5,959 nt of DNA from Alphaproteobacteria bacterium UBA2723 (GTDB lineage Bacteria > Pseudomonadota > Alphaproteobacteria > RF32 > CAG-239), in assembly GCA_002353835.1 (NCBI GenBank), contig DEKL01000092.1:1196-7154 (forward strand). Reading direction: 5' to 3'. The notes beneath the pieces were generated by a model. The model ran no database searches, was not told the origin of the DNA, and worked only from the letters and a program-made list of their open reading frames with translations. A program made the position numbers and the translations under genes. Below, one piece after another: positions 1-5,020 of this stretch. Numbering within the stretch: position 1 is the first letter of the stretch; every line of letters starts with the position of its first letter.

Positions 1-38
1 AGAATTCACAAAAAGTTTAACAATAAAATTTAAAGAAA

Positions 39-599
39 ATGAAAGCTAAAAAGTTTTTTGCTGCTGTTGGCGTATGTGCGCTGATATCAGTTATTTTGGT
101 TTCAGCCATCTATGGGGTAACCCGTCTGATGGCAAGTGATGAACCCAAAGGTCCAGAGTATTCTCCTGAGCGATATGCTTGCATCATGGAGGAAATCGTT
201 GATGAAAATGGTTTCCCAGACAGCGGACGGACATTCCTCTATGATGTTGAGGAAAGGAAGGTCATTGACGGAGAGTTTCCATGTGACACTGAGGAACAGC
301 TTTTCGGCTACGTCGTTAATACCGCGGATTATGAGCGTCTCCATGCCGGAGGCTTCTCGGAAGAAGAATTGGAAAAGATGAAAGGCTGGATGGCTTTTTC
401 TTTGGACCCGGCTCCGGAAGTCTGCGAAATTTTCTACAACAATGACGGCAAGGTAATCGGGCATCACCACACCGTTGATGGAAAAATCGTGGAGCCTACT
501 AAAGATTGCGGTGTGAAGATTGAGGCTGAGGGGCAGTCCTTAGAGGGTGCTTACCACATTCTCAATTTCATGCTGGCAGAAAAAAAACAGTCGGAATAA
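39..599 (+). CDS. Membrane-anchored or secreted hypothetical protein (186 aa)
   Basis: I do not recognise this family. The N-terminus (MKAKKFF) is basic and is followed by a hydrophobic segment at about residues 6-30, so the protein is probably a signal-anchored or secreted periplasmic protein. A cleavage site near residues 31-33 is possible but not clear. The remaining ~155 residues are soluble and acidic, with four cysteines (48, 82, 129, 157), an even number compatible with two disulfides. There is a helical, charged stretch at about 107-116 (FSEEELEKMK) and a GHHHTVDGK patch at 141-149. The ATG at 39 lacks a clear Shine-Dalgarno sequence; the upstream bases are A/T only, and the promoter presumably lies before the window. 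The stop codon falls in the loop of the shared terminator at 580-616. Coding looks real because the reading frame is long, has a signal sequence and ends exactly at a terminator. Function unknown. Confidence 0.8.
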   Translation: MKAKKFFAAVGVCALISVILVSAIYGVTRLMASDEPKGPEYSPERYACIMEEIVDENGFPDSGRTFLYDVEERKVIDGEFPCDTEEQLFGYVVNTADYERLHAGGFSEEELEKMKGWMAFSLDPAPEVCEIFYNNDGKVIGHHHTVDGKIVEPTKDCGVKIEAEGQSLEGAYHILNFMLAEKKQSE

Positions 600-616
600 T
601 CCGACTGCTTTTTTTT
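580..616. terminator. Bidirectional intrinsic terminator between convergent genes
   Basis: A perfect 8-bp stem, cagtcgga (588-595) and tccgactg (600-607), has a 4-nt loop. It is flanked by eight A's (580-587) on the left and eight T's (609-616) on the right, so it works as a Rho-independent terminator in both directions. It serves the rightward gene ending at 599 and the leftward gene ending at 619. The TAA of the rightward gene is in the loop itself, so the left arm of the stem encodes its last residues. Confidence 0.9.
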
Positions 617-618
617 GC

Positions 619-1827
619 TTAATAAGCGTGCTTGGTGTAGTAGTCTGCCAATGTTTCTGGGCTCTTCTTTTTTAAAAGAGCCAGTGCCTCGCTGCACATG
701 GAGTGGAACGACGTGTATTTCATAATCGTTTCCTTTGAGCCTATTTCCACCAATTTTACTTCTGCCTGCCAACACATTCCGTGTTCCGGGGTGTAACGTG
801 AAATCAGCTTTTCTATAAGCTCGGCGTTACCGCGGGCAACCAAGGCGACTTGGGCATCATCTGAGAGCCAATAGTCTTTAATGTACTTGGTTACAGCACC
901 GACGGAAGCCATCTGCACGAAGCTGACATCATCTCGCTGACGAAACTTGGTCAGACAATCATCCAAATCCTTGTTGGCTAAAAGCTTGAACATCTTTTTC
1001 TCATACTCCGGTGCAAAGCGATAGCCGCCGACACCGTACAGATGTTCCGCGTGGTTCTTAAACCAACCGGGACCATAATTGCGCTCAAACATCAACTTCT
1101 GCACCGAAACCGCAAGCGGGGTGGTCAAAATCATCTGCTCTATCAAGCGCTTGTCTTCCGAATCCATCACTTTGAGCTGAATGTTCTCGGATAAGAAGAC
1201 ACCGGTCACTCCCTTTTTTAACATATCATCATAGCTTTGATGACCGTTACGGCATTTTTTTAAGTACTGCCCGTAGTAGTAATTTGTTAGTGCCCTGAAT
1301 GCTTCGTGATGGTGTTCCTCTACCACAACCGTCTGTACCACATCGCTGATGAAACGACCGTGTCTGATGTAGGCAGGAAACAGGCTTTTGTTTTCATGAT
1401 AGAGTAGGGTGACCAACTGAGAGTCACTTGCTAACTTGTTTTCACGCAGATGACCGCGGATAATCGTTGCGCTGCCATACTTCAAGAGATAATTGACATC
1501 TTCAAAACCGCGGGTCTCAGTATAGTCCATGGCGGCTTCTGTTAAGTTTTTGTCAATTATAAAACGTTCCGTACCCTTCTGTAACCCGTAGTAATGAATA
1601 TACTGACGACGCAGTTCGGAAGGGGCTTTCTCAATGAACATCTTTTCCGCTTTTTCGGAAAAACGAAAGCGGTTGATGTAGCTCTTCACCGCTAACGGTG
1701 AAAAATACTCCAGCAACACTTGCTCCTCGTGGATGTCTAACGGTTTTCCTTCAGGCATATCCGCAAAATAAGCCTGCAACTCGCTAACGCTATCGCGCTC
1801 AACAAGTTCAATAAATTTTTTTTCCAT
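619..1827 (-). CDS. All-helical repeat hypothetical protein (402 aa)
   Basis: No known domain is recognised with certainty. The protein has no signal peptide or membrane span and should be cytoplasmic. Much of it reads as degenerate two-helix repeats of about 25-31 residues, each holding a pattern like (small/charged)-x-L/I-(4)-Y-I or Y-hydrophobic. Examples begin near residues 65 (FIEKAPSELRRQYIHYYG), 90 (IIDKNLTEAAMDYTETRG), 117 (YGSATIIRGHLREN), 144 (HENKSLFPAYIRHG), 331 (ARGNAELIEKLISRY), 361 (EIGSKETIMKY) and 387 (KKSPETLADYY). This resembles HEAT/TPR-like solenoids in architecture and suggests a protein-binding scaffold, but that is inference. The ATG is preceded by an A/T-rich leader with no Shine-Dalgarno match. 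A promoter with TTGACT and TATATT lies 50-80 bases upstream. The gene ends at the shared terminator and is divergent from the lipoprotein gene at 1980. Confidence 0.85.
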   Translation of the reverse strand: MEKKFIELVERDSVSELQAYFADMPEGKPLDIHEEQVLLEYFSPLAVKSYINRFRFSEKAEKMFIEKAPSELRRQYIHYYGLQKGTERFIIDKNLTEAAMDYTETRGFEDVNYLLKYGSATIIRGHLRENKLASDSQLVTLLYHENKSLFPAYIRHGRFISDVVQTVVVEEHHHEAFRALTNYYYGQYLKKCRNGHQSYDDMLKKGVTGVFLSENIQLKVMDSEDKRLIEQMILTTPLAVSVQKLMFERNYGPGWFKNHAEHLYGVGGYRFAPEYEKKMFKLLANKDLDDCLTKFRQRDDVSFVQMASVGAVTKYIKDYWLSDDAQVALVARGNAELIEKLISRYTPEHGMCWQAEVKLVEIGSKETIMKYTSFHSMCSEALALLKKKSPETLADYYTKHAY

Positions 1828-1878
1828 ATTTTATAATTATTTAGAGAATTTTAACATATCCATATTATTCTACAGTCA

Positions 1879-1906
1879 AATATAGACATTTTTTTACGTT
1901 AGTCAA
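1879..1906 (-). promoter_or_regulatory. Sigma70-like promoter for the leftward helical-repeat gene
   Basis: Read on the minus strand there is a -35 TTGACT (1906-1901), a 16-bp spacer and a -10 TATATT (1884-1879), matching consensus at 5 of 6 positions in each box. Transcription would start near 1872, giving a leader of about 45 nt before the ATG at 1827. The -35 box is one arm of the inverted repeat at 1901-1921. Confidence 0.6.
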
Positions 1907-1921
1907 CAAAAAATGTTGACT
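1901..1921. repeat. Perfect 8-bp inverted repeat formed by two divergent -35 boxes
   Basis: agtcaaca (1901-1908) and tgttgact (1914-1921) are exact reverse complements separated by five A's. Each arm contains TTGACT reading outward, so the repeat places two -35 hexamers back to back, their inner ends nine bases apart. The palindrome could also be an operator for a dimeric regulator that controls both genes. Confidence 0.7.
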
Positions 1922-1943
1922 TTTGTCAAAATGGGTATATGTT
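1916..1943 (+). promoter_or_regulatory. Sigma70-like promoter for the CxxC lipoprotein gene
   Basis: A -35 TTGACT (1916-1921), a 16-bp spacer and a -10 TATGTT (1938-1943) precede the lipoprotein gene. The -10 matches consensus at only 4 of 6 positions; an overlapping TATATG at 1936 is closer in sequence feel but has a 14-bp spacer. Transcription would start near 1950, leaving about 30 nt of leader that contains the Shine-Dalgarno sequence. Confidence 0.5.
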
Positions 1944-1966
1944 TGTGGCAGAGAGATGAATTTGTT

Positions 1967-1972
1967 AAGGAG
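1967..1972 (+). promoter_or_regulatory. Ribosome binding site AAGGAG that sets the lipoprotein start
   Basis: AAGGAG lies 7 nt before the ATG at 1980, an ideal placement. It decides against the in-frame upstream candidates: a TTG at 1923, which falls inside the promoter, and an ATG at 1956, which has only an abutting gagag before it. It is one of the few strong Shine-Dalgarno sequences in this window. Confidence 0.85.
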
Positions 1973-1979
1973 CATAAAT

Positions 1980-2393
1980 ATGCTGAAGAAAACTAGCTTT
2001 ATCCTGATGTTGGCTTTGTTGGCTACAGGTTGTACCCGCGAGGTTTATTTGCAACCGGTACCTTGTGATGATTGCCAACCTTGTGATGATTGTAAAGAGC
2101 CGGAAGTTGTTAAAGAGGTTTATGAAGTTGTTAAACCGGCACCGGTTTGCCCGTGTTATACTTGCACAGTTCCGACTTGCGTAACTTGCACATATACATA
2201 TACGTATGTACCGGCTTGCCCGACTTGTTATACAACACCGACTTATACCTATACGCCTAAAGTACAGGTTGTGGAAACACCTGCACCTGCACCGGCACCG
2301 GTTGTAGAAGTATATAAGCCAAGACCGGTTACCGAGCAGATTATGCAGGAGACGAGAGCTCCGGAAGCTGTGCCGGTTATTAAACGTAAATAA
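1980..2393 (+). CDS. Cysteine-rich lipoprotein with five CxxC motifs (137 aa)
   Basis: The start has basic residues (MLKK), a hydrophobic core and a lipobox LATG-C18, so it should be a lipoprotein. Position +2 is Thr, not Asp, compatible with outer-membrane sorting if Lol rules apply. The mature part holds 11 more cysteines, mostly as five CxxC pairs: C29/C32, C35/C38, C59/C62, C67/C70 and C80/C83, plus C57. Residues 28-39 are a duplicated hexapeptide, PCDDCQ and PCDDCK. Around 71-76 and 86-92 there are alternating Tyr/Thr stretches that look like beta strands, followed by a Pro/Ala-rich segment (99-108) and a basic end (KRK). I recognise no named family. CxxC pairs could bind metal or form disulfides in the envelope; both are inference. 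The gene has its own promoter and terminator and is divergent from the helical-repeat gene. The ATG was chosen from the AAGGAG at 1967. Confidence 0.85.
   Translation: MLKKTSFILMLALLATGCTREVYLQPVPCDDCQPCDDCKEPEVVKEVYEVVKPAPVCPCYTCTVPTCVTCTYTYTYVPACPTCYTTPTYTYTPKVQVVETPAPAPAPVVEVYKPRPVTEQIMQETRAPEAVPVIKRK
2061..2096 (+). repeat. 18-bp tandem duplication inside the lipoprotein gene
   Basis: The 14 bases ccttgtgatgattg occur at 2061-2074 and again at 2079-2092, with a period of 18 bp that keeps the frame. The two copies encode PCDDCQ and PCDDCK. Near-identity at the DNA level suggests a recent duplication, or repeat-number change by slippage, of a CxxC unit. Confidence 0.85.
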
Positions 2394-2415
2394 AAGCGTT
2401 CGTCAAGGCTGTTAT

Positions 2416-2450
2416 AAAAGCGTTTCAATTTAGAAACGCTTTTTCTTTTT
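2416..2450 (+). terminator. Intrinsic terminator after the CxxC lipoprotein gene
   Basis: An 11-bp perfect stem (2416-2426 with 2433-2443), with core aagcgtttc and gaaacgctt and a 6-nt loop, is followed by a T-rich tail interrupted by one C (to 2450). It sits 22 bp after the stop codon, as expected for the end of this transcription unit. Confidence 0.85.
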
Positions 2451-2452
2451 GG

Positions 2453-2556
2453 GGGCTTATTAAAGCACTGTCATGATTGTGAAATGGCTCCTTTATGTAC
2501 CGTTGGTGTACACCGCAGTCGCCATTTCACTTCCAGCACAGCACTTTAATAAGCCC
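2453..2556. repeat. 104-bp hairpin element with 36-bp inverted arms
   Basis: The arms 2453-2488 and 2521-2556 are ungapped reverse complements at 29 of 36 positions. The outer 13 bp (gggcttattaaag) and inner 10 bp (gtgaaatggc) are perfect. The 32-nt loop contains a further 10-bp palindrome, ggtgtacacc (2505-2514). Three of the seven mismatches would be G-U pairs in RNA from the minus strand, where the stem would have 32 of 36 pairs. It lies after a complete terminator and before the promoter of the next gene, so it is not itself a terminator, and no T-run follows it. I see no clear target-site duplication. A MITE-like palindromic element or a structured RNA are the two main options. The rest of the gene-free interval 2394-2687 shows only the flanking terminator and promoter. 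Confidence 0.75.
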
Positions 2557-2605
2557 ATTGCTGATTTGTTTATAGGTGCTTTGGTGCAATAACTAAAAAT
2601 TTGTT

Positions 2606-2611
2606 TATAAT
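2606..2611 (+). promoter_or_regulatory. Candidate -10 box for the second lipoprotein gene
   Basis: A consensus TATAAT (2606-2611) lies in an A/T-rich stretch about 75 bases before the ATG at 2688. The best -35 is weak: TTGGTG at 2581-2586 with a long 19-bp spacer. A second possible -10, TATAAC, is at 2636-2641. The assignment is tentative. Confidence 0.4.
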
Positions 2612-2687
2612 CTTTCTTTTTTAATGCATTTTACTTATAACCCCTGTATCTTGTCCTTAAAGTGTAATATTTAGCAGGTTCATCTCT

Positions 2688-3263
2688 ATGAGGAATTATA
2701 TCGCATTATTTATTCTTTTTGCTTTCGGAGCATTCCTTTCTGCTTGTTCATTGGAGACAAATGAAGATGTTGGTGATGGGAATGCCCAAATTGAGAATGT
2801 CTACGGCGAGGATATTGTTACGCAGGACCTTTCTGATTGCGATACGCTTCCTCATGATGCTAATGTTCCTTGTCGCCAAAAAGACGGTGCCGTCTGCTTG
2901 CCTCGCTCGCAAAAACTTGTTGCGGTTAACGGTGTTCCTTACTGCCCGCCGCATGAACGTTGCGGTGATACGCGTTTGCCTCCGCAACCTTGCGCTCAGC
3001 CCATGCCGGAATATTACGGTAATGTGTCAGAGGCAGCTATTGAAGACGGTGTCGTTCTTATTCACCCCTATACGCGTACAAAAATTATCTGTTTTGACAG
3101 ACCAAGCCAATCCGCGCAGGACTGCGCTTTGGATTTTCAAGCCGCCGGTTATGTCTTGATTACTGATTTGCCGCAACTTCCGGCTCGCTACGATTTCTTG
3201 CGTGACGGCACATATCCCACGAGGCGCTGGCGTGGGGGAGGCGAAGTCGTTCCTCGCTGGTAA
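2688..3263 (+). CDS. Cysteine-containing lipoprotein (191 aa)
   Basis: The N-terminus MRNYIALFILFAFGAFLSAC has a textbook signal peptidase II lipobox (LSA-C20) after a hydrophobic core, with Ser at +2, so it should be a lipoprotein of the envelope. Besides C20 there are eight cysteines (51, 62, 70, 86, 92, 102, 135, 146), an even number suited to disulfides in an oxidising compartment. Residues 21-50 are acidic and probably a flexible tether. Residues 51-106 are Cys/Pro-rich. Residues about 107-170 look like a folded alpha/beta region, with hydrophobic strands such as GVVLIHP (121-127) and GYVLITDLPQLP (154-165). The C-terminus is Arg/Gly-rich and ends in PRW. Only a partial ribosome site (AGCAGG at 2673-2678) precedes the ATG. 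I recognise no named family. No intrinsic terminator follows directly; a repeat cluster starts about 30 bp downstream. Confidence 0.85.
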   Translation: MRNYIALFILFAFGAFLSACSLETNEDVGDGNAQIENVYGEDIVTQDLSDCDTLPHDANVPCRQKDGAVCLPRSQKLVAVNGVPYCPPHERCGDTRLPPQPCAQPMPEYYGNVSEAAIEDGVVLIHPYTRTKIICFDRPSQSAQDCALDFQAAGYVLITDLPQLPARYDFLRDGTYPTRRWRGGGEVVPRW

Positions 3264-3295
3264 TACTAGAAAATTTTGTGAACTAATTCGCGGGA

Positions 3296-3356
3296 GGAAG
3301 CCTCTCATCGGCGCGTCACGTACCTCTATGTACGCTCGTGCGCCTCGGAGGGCTCC
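3296..3356. repeat. Imperfect GC-rich palindrome
   Basis: The centre is a hairpin cgtac-ctctat-gtacg (3319-3334). Farther out, ggcgc (3310-3314) pairs with gcgcc (3340-3344), and ggaagcc (3296-3302) pairs with ggctcc (3351-3356) with one bulge. There is no T-run after it, so a terminator role is doubtful. It begins the 3264-3819 gene-free region, which contains nothing but repeats and the terminator of the next gene. Confidence 0.6.
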
Positions 3357-3476
3357 TGCGTTTATTTCGCAAAAAAATCTCTGTTAATAAAATTTTGGTT
3401 TCCCTCAAGCCCATCTCTATCCACTCAAAATTTTCCGCCTTTAATGGCGGAGGGCTTCCGTGTTTATTTCGCAAAA
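3346..3476. repeat. Pair of 29-bp direct repeats, 102 bp apart
   Basis: The segments 3346-3374 and 3448-3476 match at 26 of 29 positions. Both begin cggagggct and both end in the same 15 bases, gtttatttcgcaaaa. Between them are two 8-bp aaaatttt palindromes (3389-3396 and 3427-3434; a third is at 3270-3277) and a small hairpin, ccgcc/ggcgg, at 3435-3450. The arrangement suggests decayed or composite copies of a repeat family and not coding sequence. Confidence 0.65.
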
Positions 3477-3504
3477 GTGCGCGGCGCACCTCCAACACGA
3501 AAAA

Positions 3505-3615
3505 CGTCATTGCGAGGAGCGTAAGCGACGTGGCAATCCCCTTGTGCGATGAGATTGCTTCAGTACTGCCCGTACGGGGGTACTACCCGTACGGGGATAA
3601 TCGTTCGCAATGACG
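3505..3615. repeat. 111-bp REP/MITE-like element with 11-bp terminal inverted repeats
   Basis: The element is bounded by cgtcattgcga (3505-3515) and tcgcaatgacg (3605-3615), exact reverse complements. Inside, gcaatc (3533-3538) pairs with gattgc (3553-3558), so the whole unit can fold as one hairpin. The core cattgcgaggagcg...gtggcaatcc is of a type I know from intergenic palindromic repeats in many bacterial genomes. The right arm is expanded: 46 nt separate its paired segments against 17 nt on the left. The extra bases carry two copies of the palindrome cccgtacggg (3569-3578 and 3586-3595). No transposase is present, so any mobility would be supplied elsewhere. Confidence 0.75.
3553..3606. 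repeat. 54-bp direct repeat, copy 1
   Basis: This segment is identical over 54 bp to 3663-3716, 110 bp downstream. It comprises most of the right half of the 3505-3615 element, starting at gattgcttcag and ending at tcgttc, and includes both cccgtacggg palindromes. Confidence 0.9.
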
Positions 3616-3620
3616 GTTAA

Positions 3621-3653
3621 GAGAGGGATGCTGAAACAAGTTCAGCATGACGG
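3621..3653. repeat. Second-type REP-like hairpin between the 54-bp copies
   Basis: atgctgaa (3628-3635) and ttcagcat (3641-3648) form a perfect 8-bp stem with a 5-nt loop, ending in atgacgg. This core is a palindromic repeat type I recall from many bacterial intergenic regions, where it often gives spurious translations containing LKQVQHDG; one frame here does exactly that. It marks the interval as repeat-derived. Confidence 0.7.
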
Positions 3654-3662
3654 TAATAGGGG

Positions 3663-3716
3663 GATTGCTTCAGTACTGCCCGTACGGGGGTACTACCCGT
3701 ACGGGGATAATCGTTC
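3663..3716. repeat. 54-bp direct repeat, copy 2
   Basis: Identical to 3553-3606. The flanks differ: this copy lacks the left half and the intact right terminus (ccgatgacggg in place of gcaatgacgg). It is also framed by a small repeat, gacggtaatagg (3650-3661) before it and gacgggaatagg (3721-3732) after it, each leading into gattgct. That suggests a tandem duplication event. Confidence 0.9.
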
Positions 3717-3789
3717 CGATGACGGGAATAGGGATTGCTATGTGGTTTGCGCTCGGAGGGGGAACAACAAAAAAAGTAATTCTGACACT

Positions 3790-3819
3790 AAAAAAGCTCC
3801 CGTTTAGGGGAGCCTTTTT
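3790..3819 (-). terminator. Intrinsic terminator of the leftward secreted-protein gene
   Basis: A 6-bp perfect stem, gctccc (3796-3801) with gggagc (3808-3813), has a 6-nt loop. On the minus strand it is followed by six T's (complement of 3790-3795), immediately after the stop codon at 3820. Five T's on the plus strand (3815-3819) mean it may also stop rightward transcription coming out of the repeat region. Confidence 0.85.
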
Positions 3820-4812
3820 CTACTCGCTGTTTTCCAAGATATTTTCAACAAGTTCTTTGCCGGATTTCGGAAAACCGCTGAATACCGCTGACAGCGAAGA
3901 TGATAGCTTGATATTCTCAACGTCCTTCTCTTTTTTGAGCATGACCTTTTTACCACCGGGATAGACGAAATATTCATTGCCTTTTTTTACCAGCACCGCC
4001 GGTGTAATGTTGGAATACTTCTTTAGCCCCATATAGTCAAAACGGCCAAACCCGAGCTCGGTTAAAATTTCCCCTTCCTCGTATTGCACATCATCATTGA
4101 TGTCAAACATATACTCGGGGGTGTCCATACTTTCCGGCGTAAAGCAATATACCTTATTGCCTTTAATACCGAAAATGGTCATCATGCCAAACGAACAGAC
4201 GTCCATCTTGAGCTCAAAACTTGAACCGTTGCTTAAGACCGCATAGTAATCACCGTCTTTCTTGAAAATAGCATAAGCATAGGGCGTATGTTCGCTATTT
4301 TTAAAGGGATTGACGATAACTTCTATCAGCTGCCCGCTGGTTTCCGGTATCAACACATTGCCTTTTTGCGTATAGACTGCGGATTTACCTTCTTTTTCAG
4401 ATAAAATTCCGTACATCGCACCGCAACCGCTGATGTCAATAAATTCAAGCTTTTCCGCTTCTTTAATGAGCCAATTGTTGCTTAGCCACGGGTTTATGCA
4501 AATATAACGCTTGTTTTGTTTTAAGATGTAAGCGCCTTCCTCGTCTTTATCAACGAATTGGTAGCCTTGCTTGATATATTTGCTAATTCTGGTCAGCTCG
4601 TTTGCGGTCAGCTCTTCGGATTTTTTGCTATCGGTTGAGAGGGTATCATCACCATCTTCGGTGATAAGCGTATCTACTTCAACGAAATCATCCTCTTCAA
4701 GAGAATCAATTTCAAAGAAGTCATCATTTTCGGTAACCTGTGCGGTAACCGAAAGCGGTGTGAAATACATCACACAAGCTGCAACGCATGCAGCCAAAAC
4801 GATTTTTTTCAT
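3820..4812 (-). CDS. Secreted beta-rich hypothetical protein with acidic tandem repeat (330 aa)
   Basis: The N-terminus is a type I signal peptide: MKK, a hydrophobic core, and a likely cut after A24 in SVTA-QV. A highly acidic linker follows (about 28-68), beginning with two near-identical 11-residue units: DDFFEIDSLEE at 30-40 and DDFVEVDTLIT at 41-51. The body (about 85-295) is a series of short hydrophobic strands separated by Gly/Lys turns, such as GAYILKQNKRYICI (93-106), SAVYTQKGNVLIP (144-156), YAIFKKDGDYYAVL (180-193) and AVLVKKGNEYFVYPGG (272-287). This is loosely like WG-type or propeller-like repeat proteins, but no diagnostic motif is present, so the resemblance is only architectural. 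Four cysteines (105, 130, 206, 223) remain in the mature part. The ATG lacks a clear Shine-Dalgarno sequence; the signal peptide supports the start. A TTGACA promoter lies upstream. Function unknown, probably periplasmic. Confidence 0.85.
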   Translation of the reverse strand: MKKIVLAACVAACVMYFTPLSVTAQVTENDDFFEIDSLEEDDFVEVDTLITEDGDDTLSTDSKKSEELTANELTRISKYIKQGYQFVDKDEEGAYILKQNKRYICINPWLSNNWLIKEAEKLEFIDISGCGAMYGILSEKEGKSAVYTQKGNVLIPETSGQLIEVIVNPFKNSEHTPYAYAIFKKDGDYYAVLSNGSSFELKMDVCSFGMMTIFGIKGNKVYCFTPESMDTPEYMFDINDDVQYEEGEILTELGFGRFDYMGLKKYSNITPAVLVKKGNEYFVYPGGKKVMLKKEKDVENIKLSSSLSAVFSGFPKSGKELVENILENSE

Positions 4813-4862
4813 AAGCTTTTGGGTTTTGTTAATAATTTACAGAGATTTATTTGGATGAGGAT

Positions 4863-4891
4863 AGGATATTTTATTTTGTCTAAACTGTCAA
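4863..4891 (-). promoter_or_regulatory. Sigma70-like promoter for the secreted-protein gene
   Basis: On the minus strand there is a perfect -35 TTGACA (4891-4886), a 17-bp spacer and a -10 TATCCT (4868-4863; 4 of 6 consensus). The start would be near 4856, giving a leader of about 44 nt. A fragment of the REP-like element begins about 25 bp upstream of the -35. Confidence 0.6.
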
Positions 4892-4916
4892 GCCGGAATA
4901 TTATTTTTTTGAGGAT

Positions 4917-4948
4917 GATAATCGTTCGCAATGACGGTTTAGAGAGGG
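4917..4948. repeat. Truncated third copy of the REP-like element
   Basis: Bases 4917-4939 are identical to 3596-3618 (gataatcgttcgcaatgacggtt). After one mismatch, eight more bases agree (agagaggg). Only the right terminus of the element is present here; the left half and the cccgtacggg palindromes are missing. Its presence 1.3 kb from the main cluster shows that the element is dispersed in this genome. Confidence 0.8.
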
Positions 4949-4960
4949 GGAAAAGTAAAA

Positions 4961-5019
4961 GGGCGCCTTGTAATCATTTTTGCTTGGCAAAAATGATTTT
5001 TAACTTATGCAAGGCGCCC
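4961..5019. repeat. Nested inverted repeat in the divergent intergenic region
   Basis: The outer arms gggcgccttg (4961-4970) and caaggcgccc (5010-5019) are perfect reverse complements. Inside them aatcattttt (4972-4981) and aaaatgatt with one further A (4989-4998) form a second perfect 10-bp stem around a 7-nt loop. It lies between two divergent genes, so it does not end either transcript. A repeat element or a structured leader is more likely than a terminator. Confidence 0.75.
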
Positions 5020-5020
5020 C

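Noticed and set aside
102..470. 122-codon minus-strand frame inside the first gene
   Set aside because: It is antisense to a frame with a signal sequence and a terminator. It lacks a ribosome site, and its own downstream end has no terminator.
1923..1979. Longer N-terminus of the CxxC lipoprotein from a TTG or the ATG at 1956
   Set aside because: The TTG lies within the promoter. The AAGGAG at 1967 serves the ATG at 1980, which yields a normal-length lipoprotein signal peptide.
2453..2556. tRNA or intrinsic terminator
   Set aside because: The arms are far too long for a tRNA and there is no T-loop sequence. There is no T-run on either side, and a proper terminator already precedes it.
3216..3263. 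The Arg/Gly-rich C-terminus of the second lipoprotein as a read-through into a repeat element
   Set aside because: The GC-rich end (a cccacg/cgtggg hairpin and a gaggcgaagtcg string) faintly resembles REP cores, but the match is too short to claim, and the reading frame ends cleanly in a plausible PRW.
3316..3510. 64-codon minus-strand frame across the first repeat cluster
   Set aside because: It consists wholly of the direct repeats and palindromes (LLRNKHGSP and FLRNKRRSP are the two repeat copies), with no start signal.
3553..3716. CRISPR array
   Set aside because: There are only two copies of a 54-bp repeat, both parts of palindromic elements. The intervening DNA holds another repeat, and no cas gene is nearby.
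3338..3807. Several short plus-strand reading frames, with phrases such as VIARSVSDVAIP and MLKQVQHDG
   Set aside because: They are translations of palindromic intergenic repeats. Two contain the same peptide from the duplicated 54 bp in shifted contexts, none has a ribosome site, and phrases of this sort are typical spurious products of REP-type elements.
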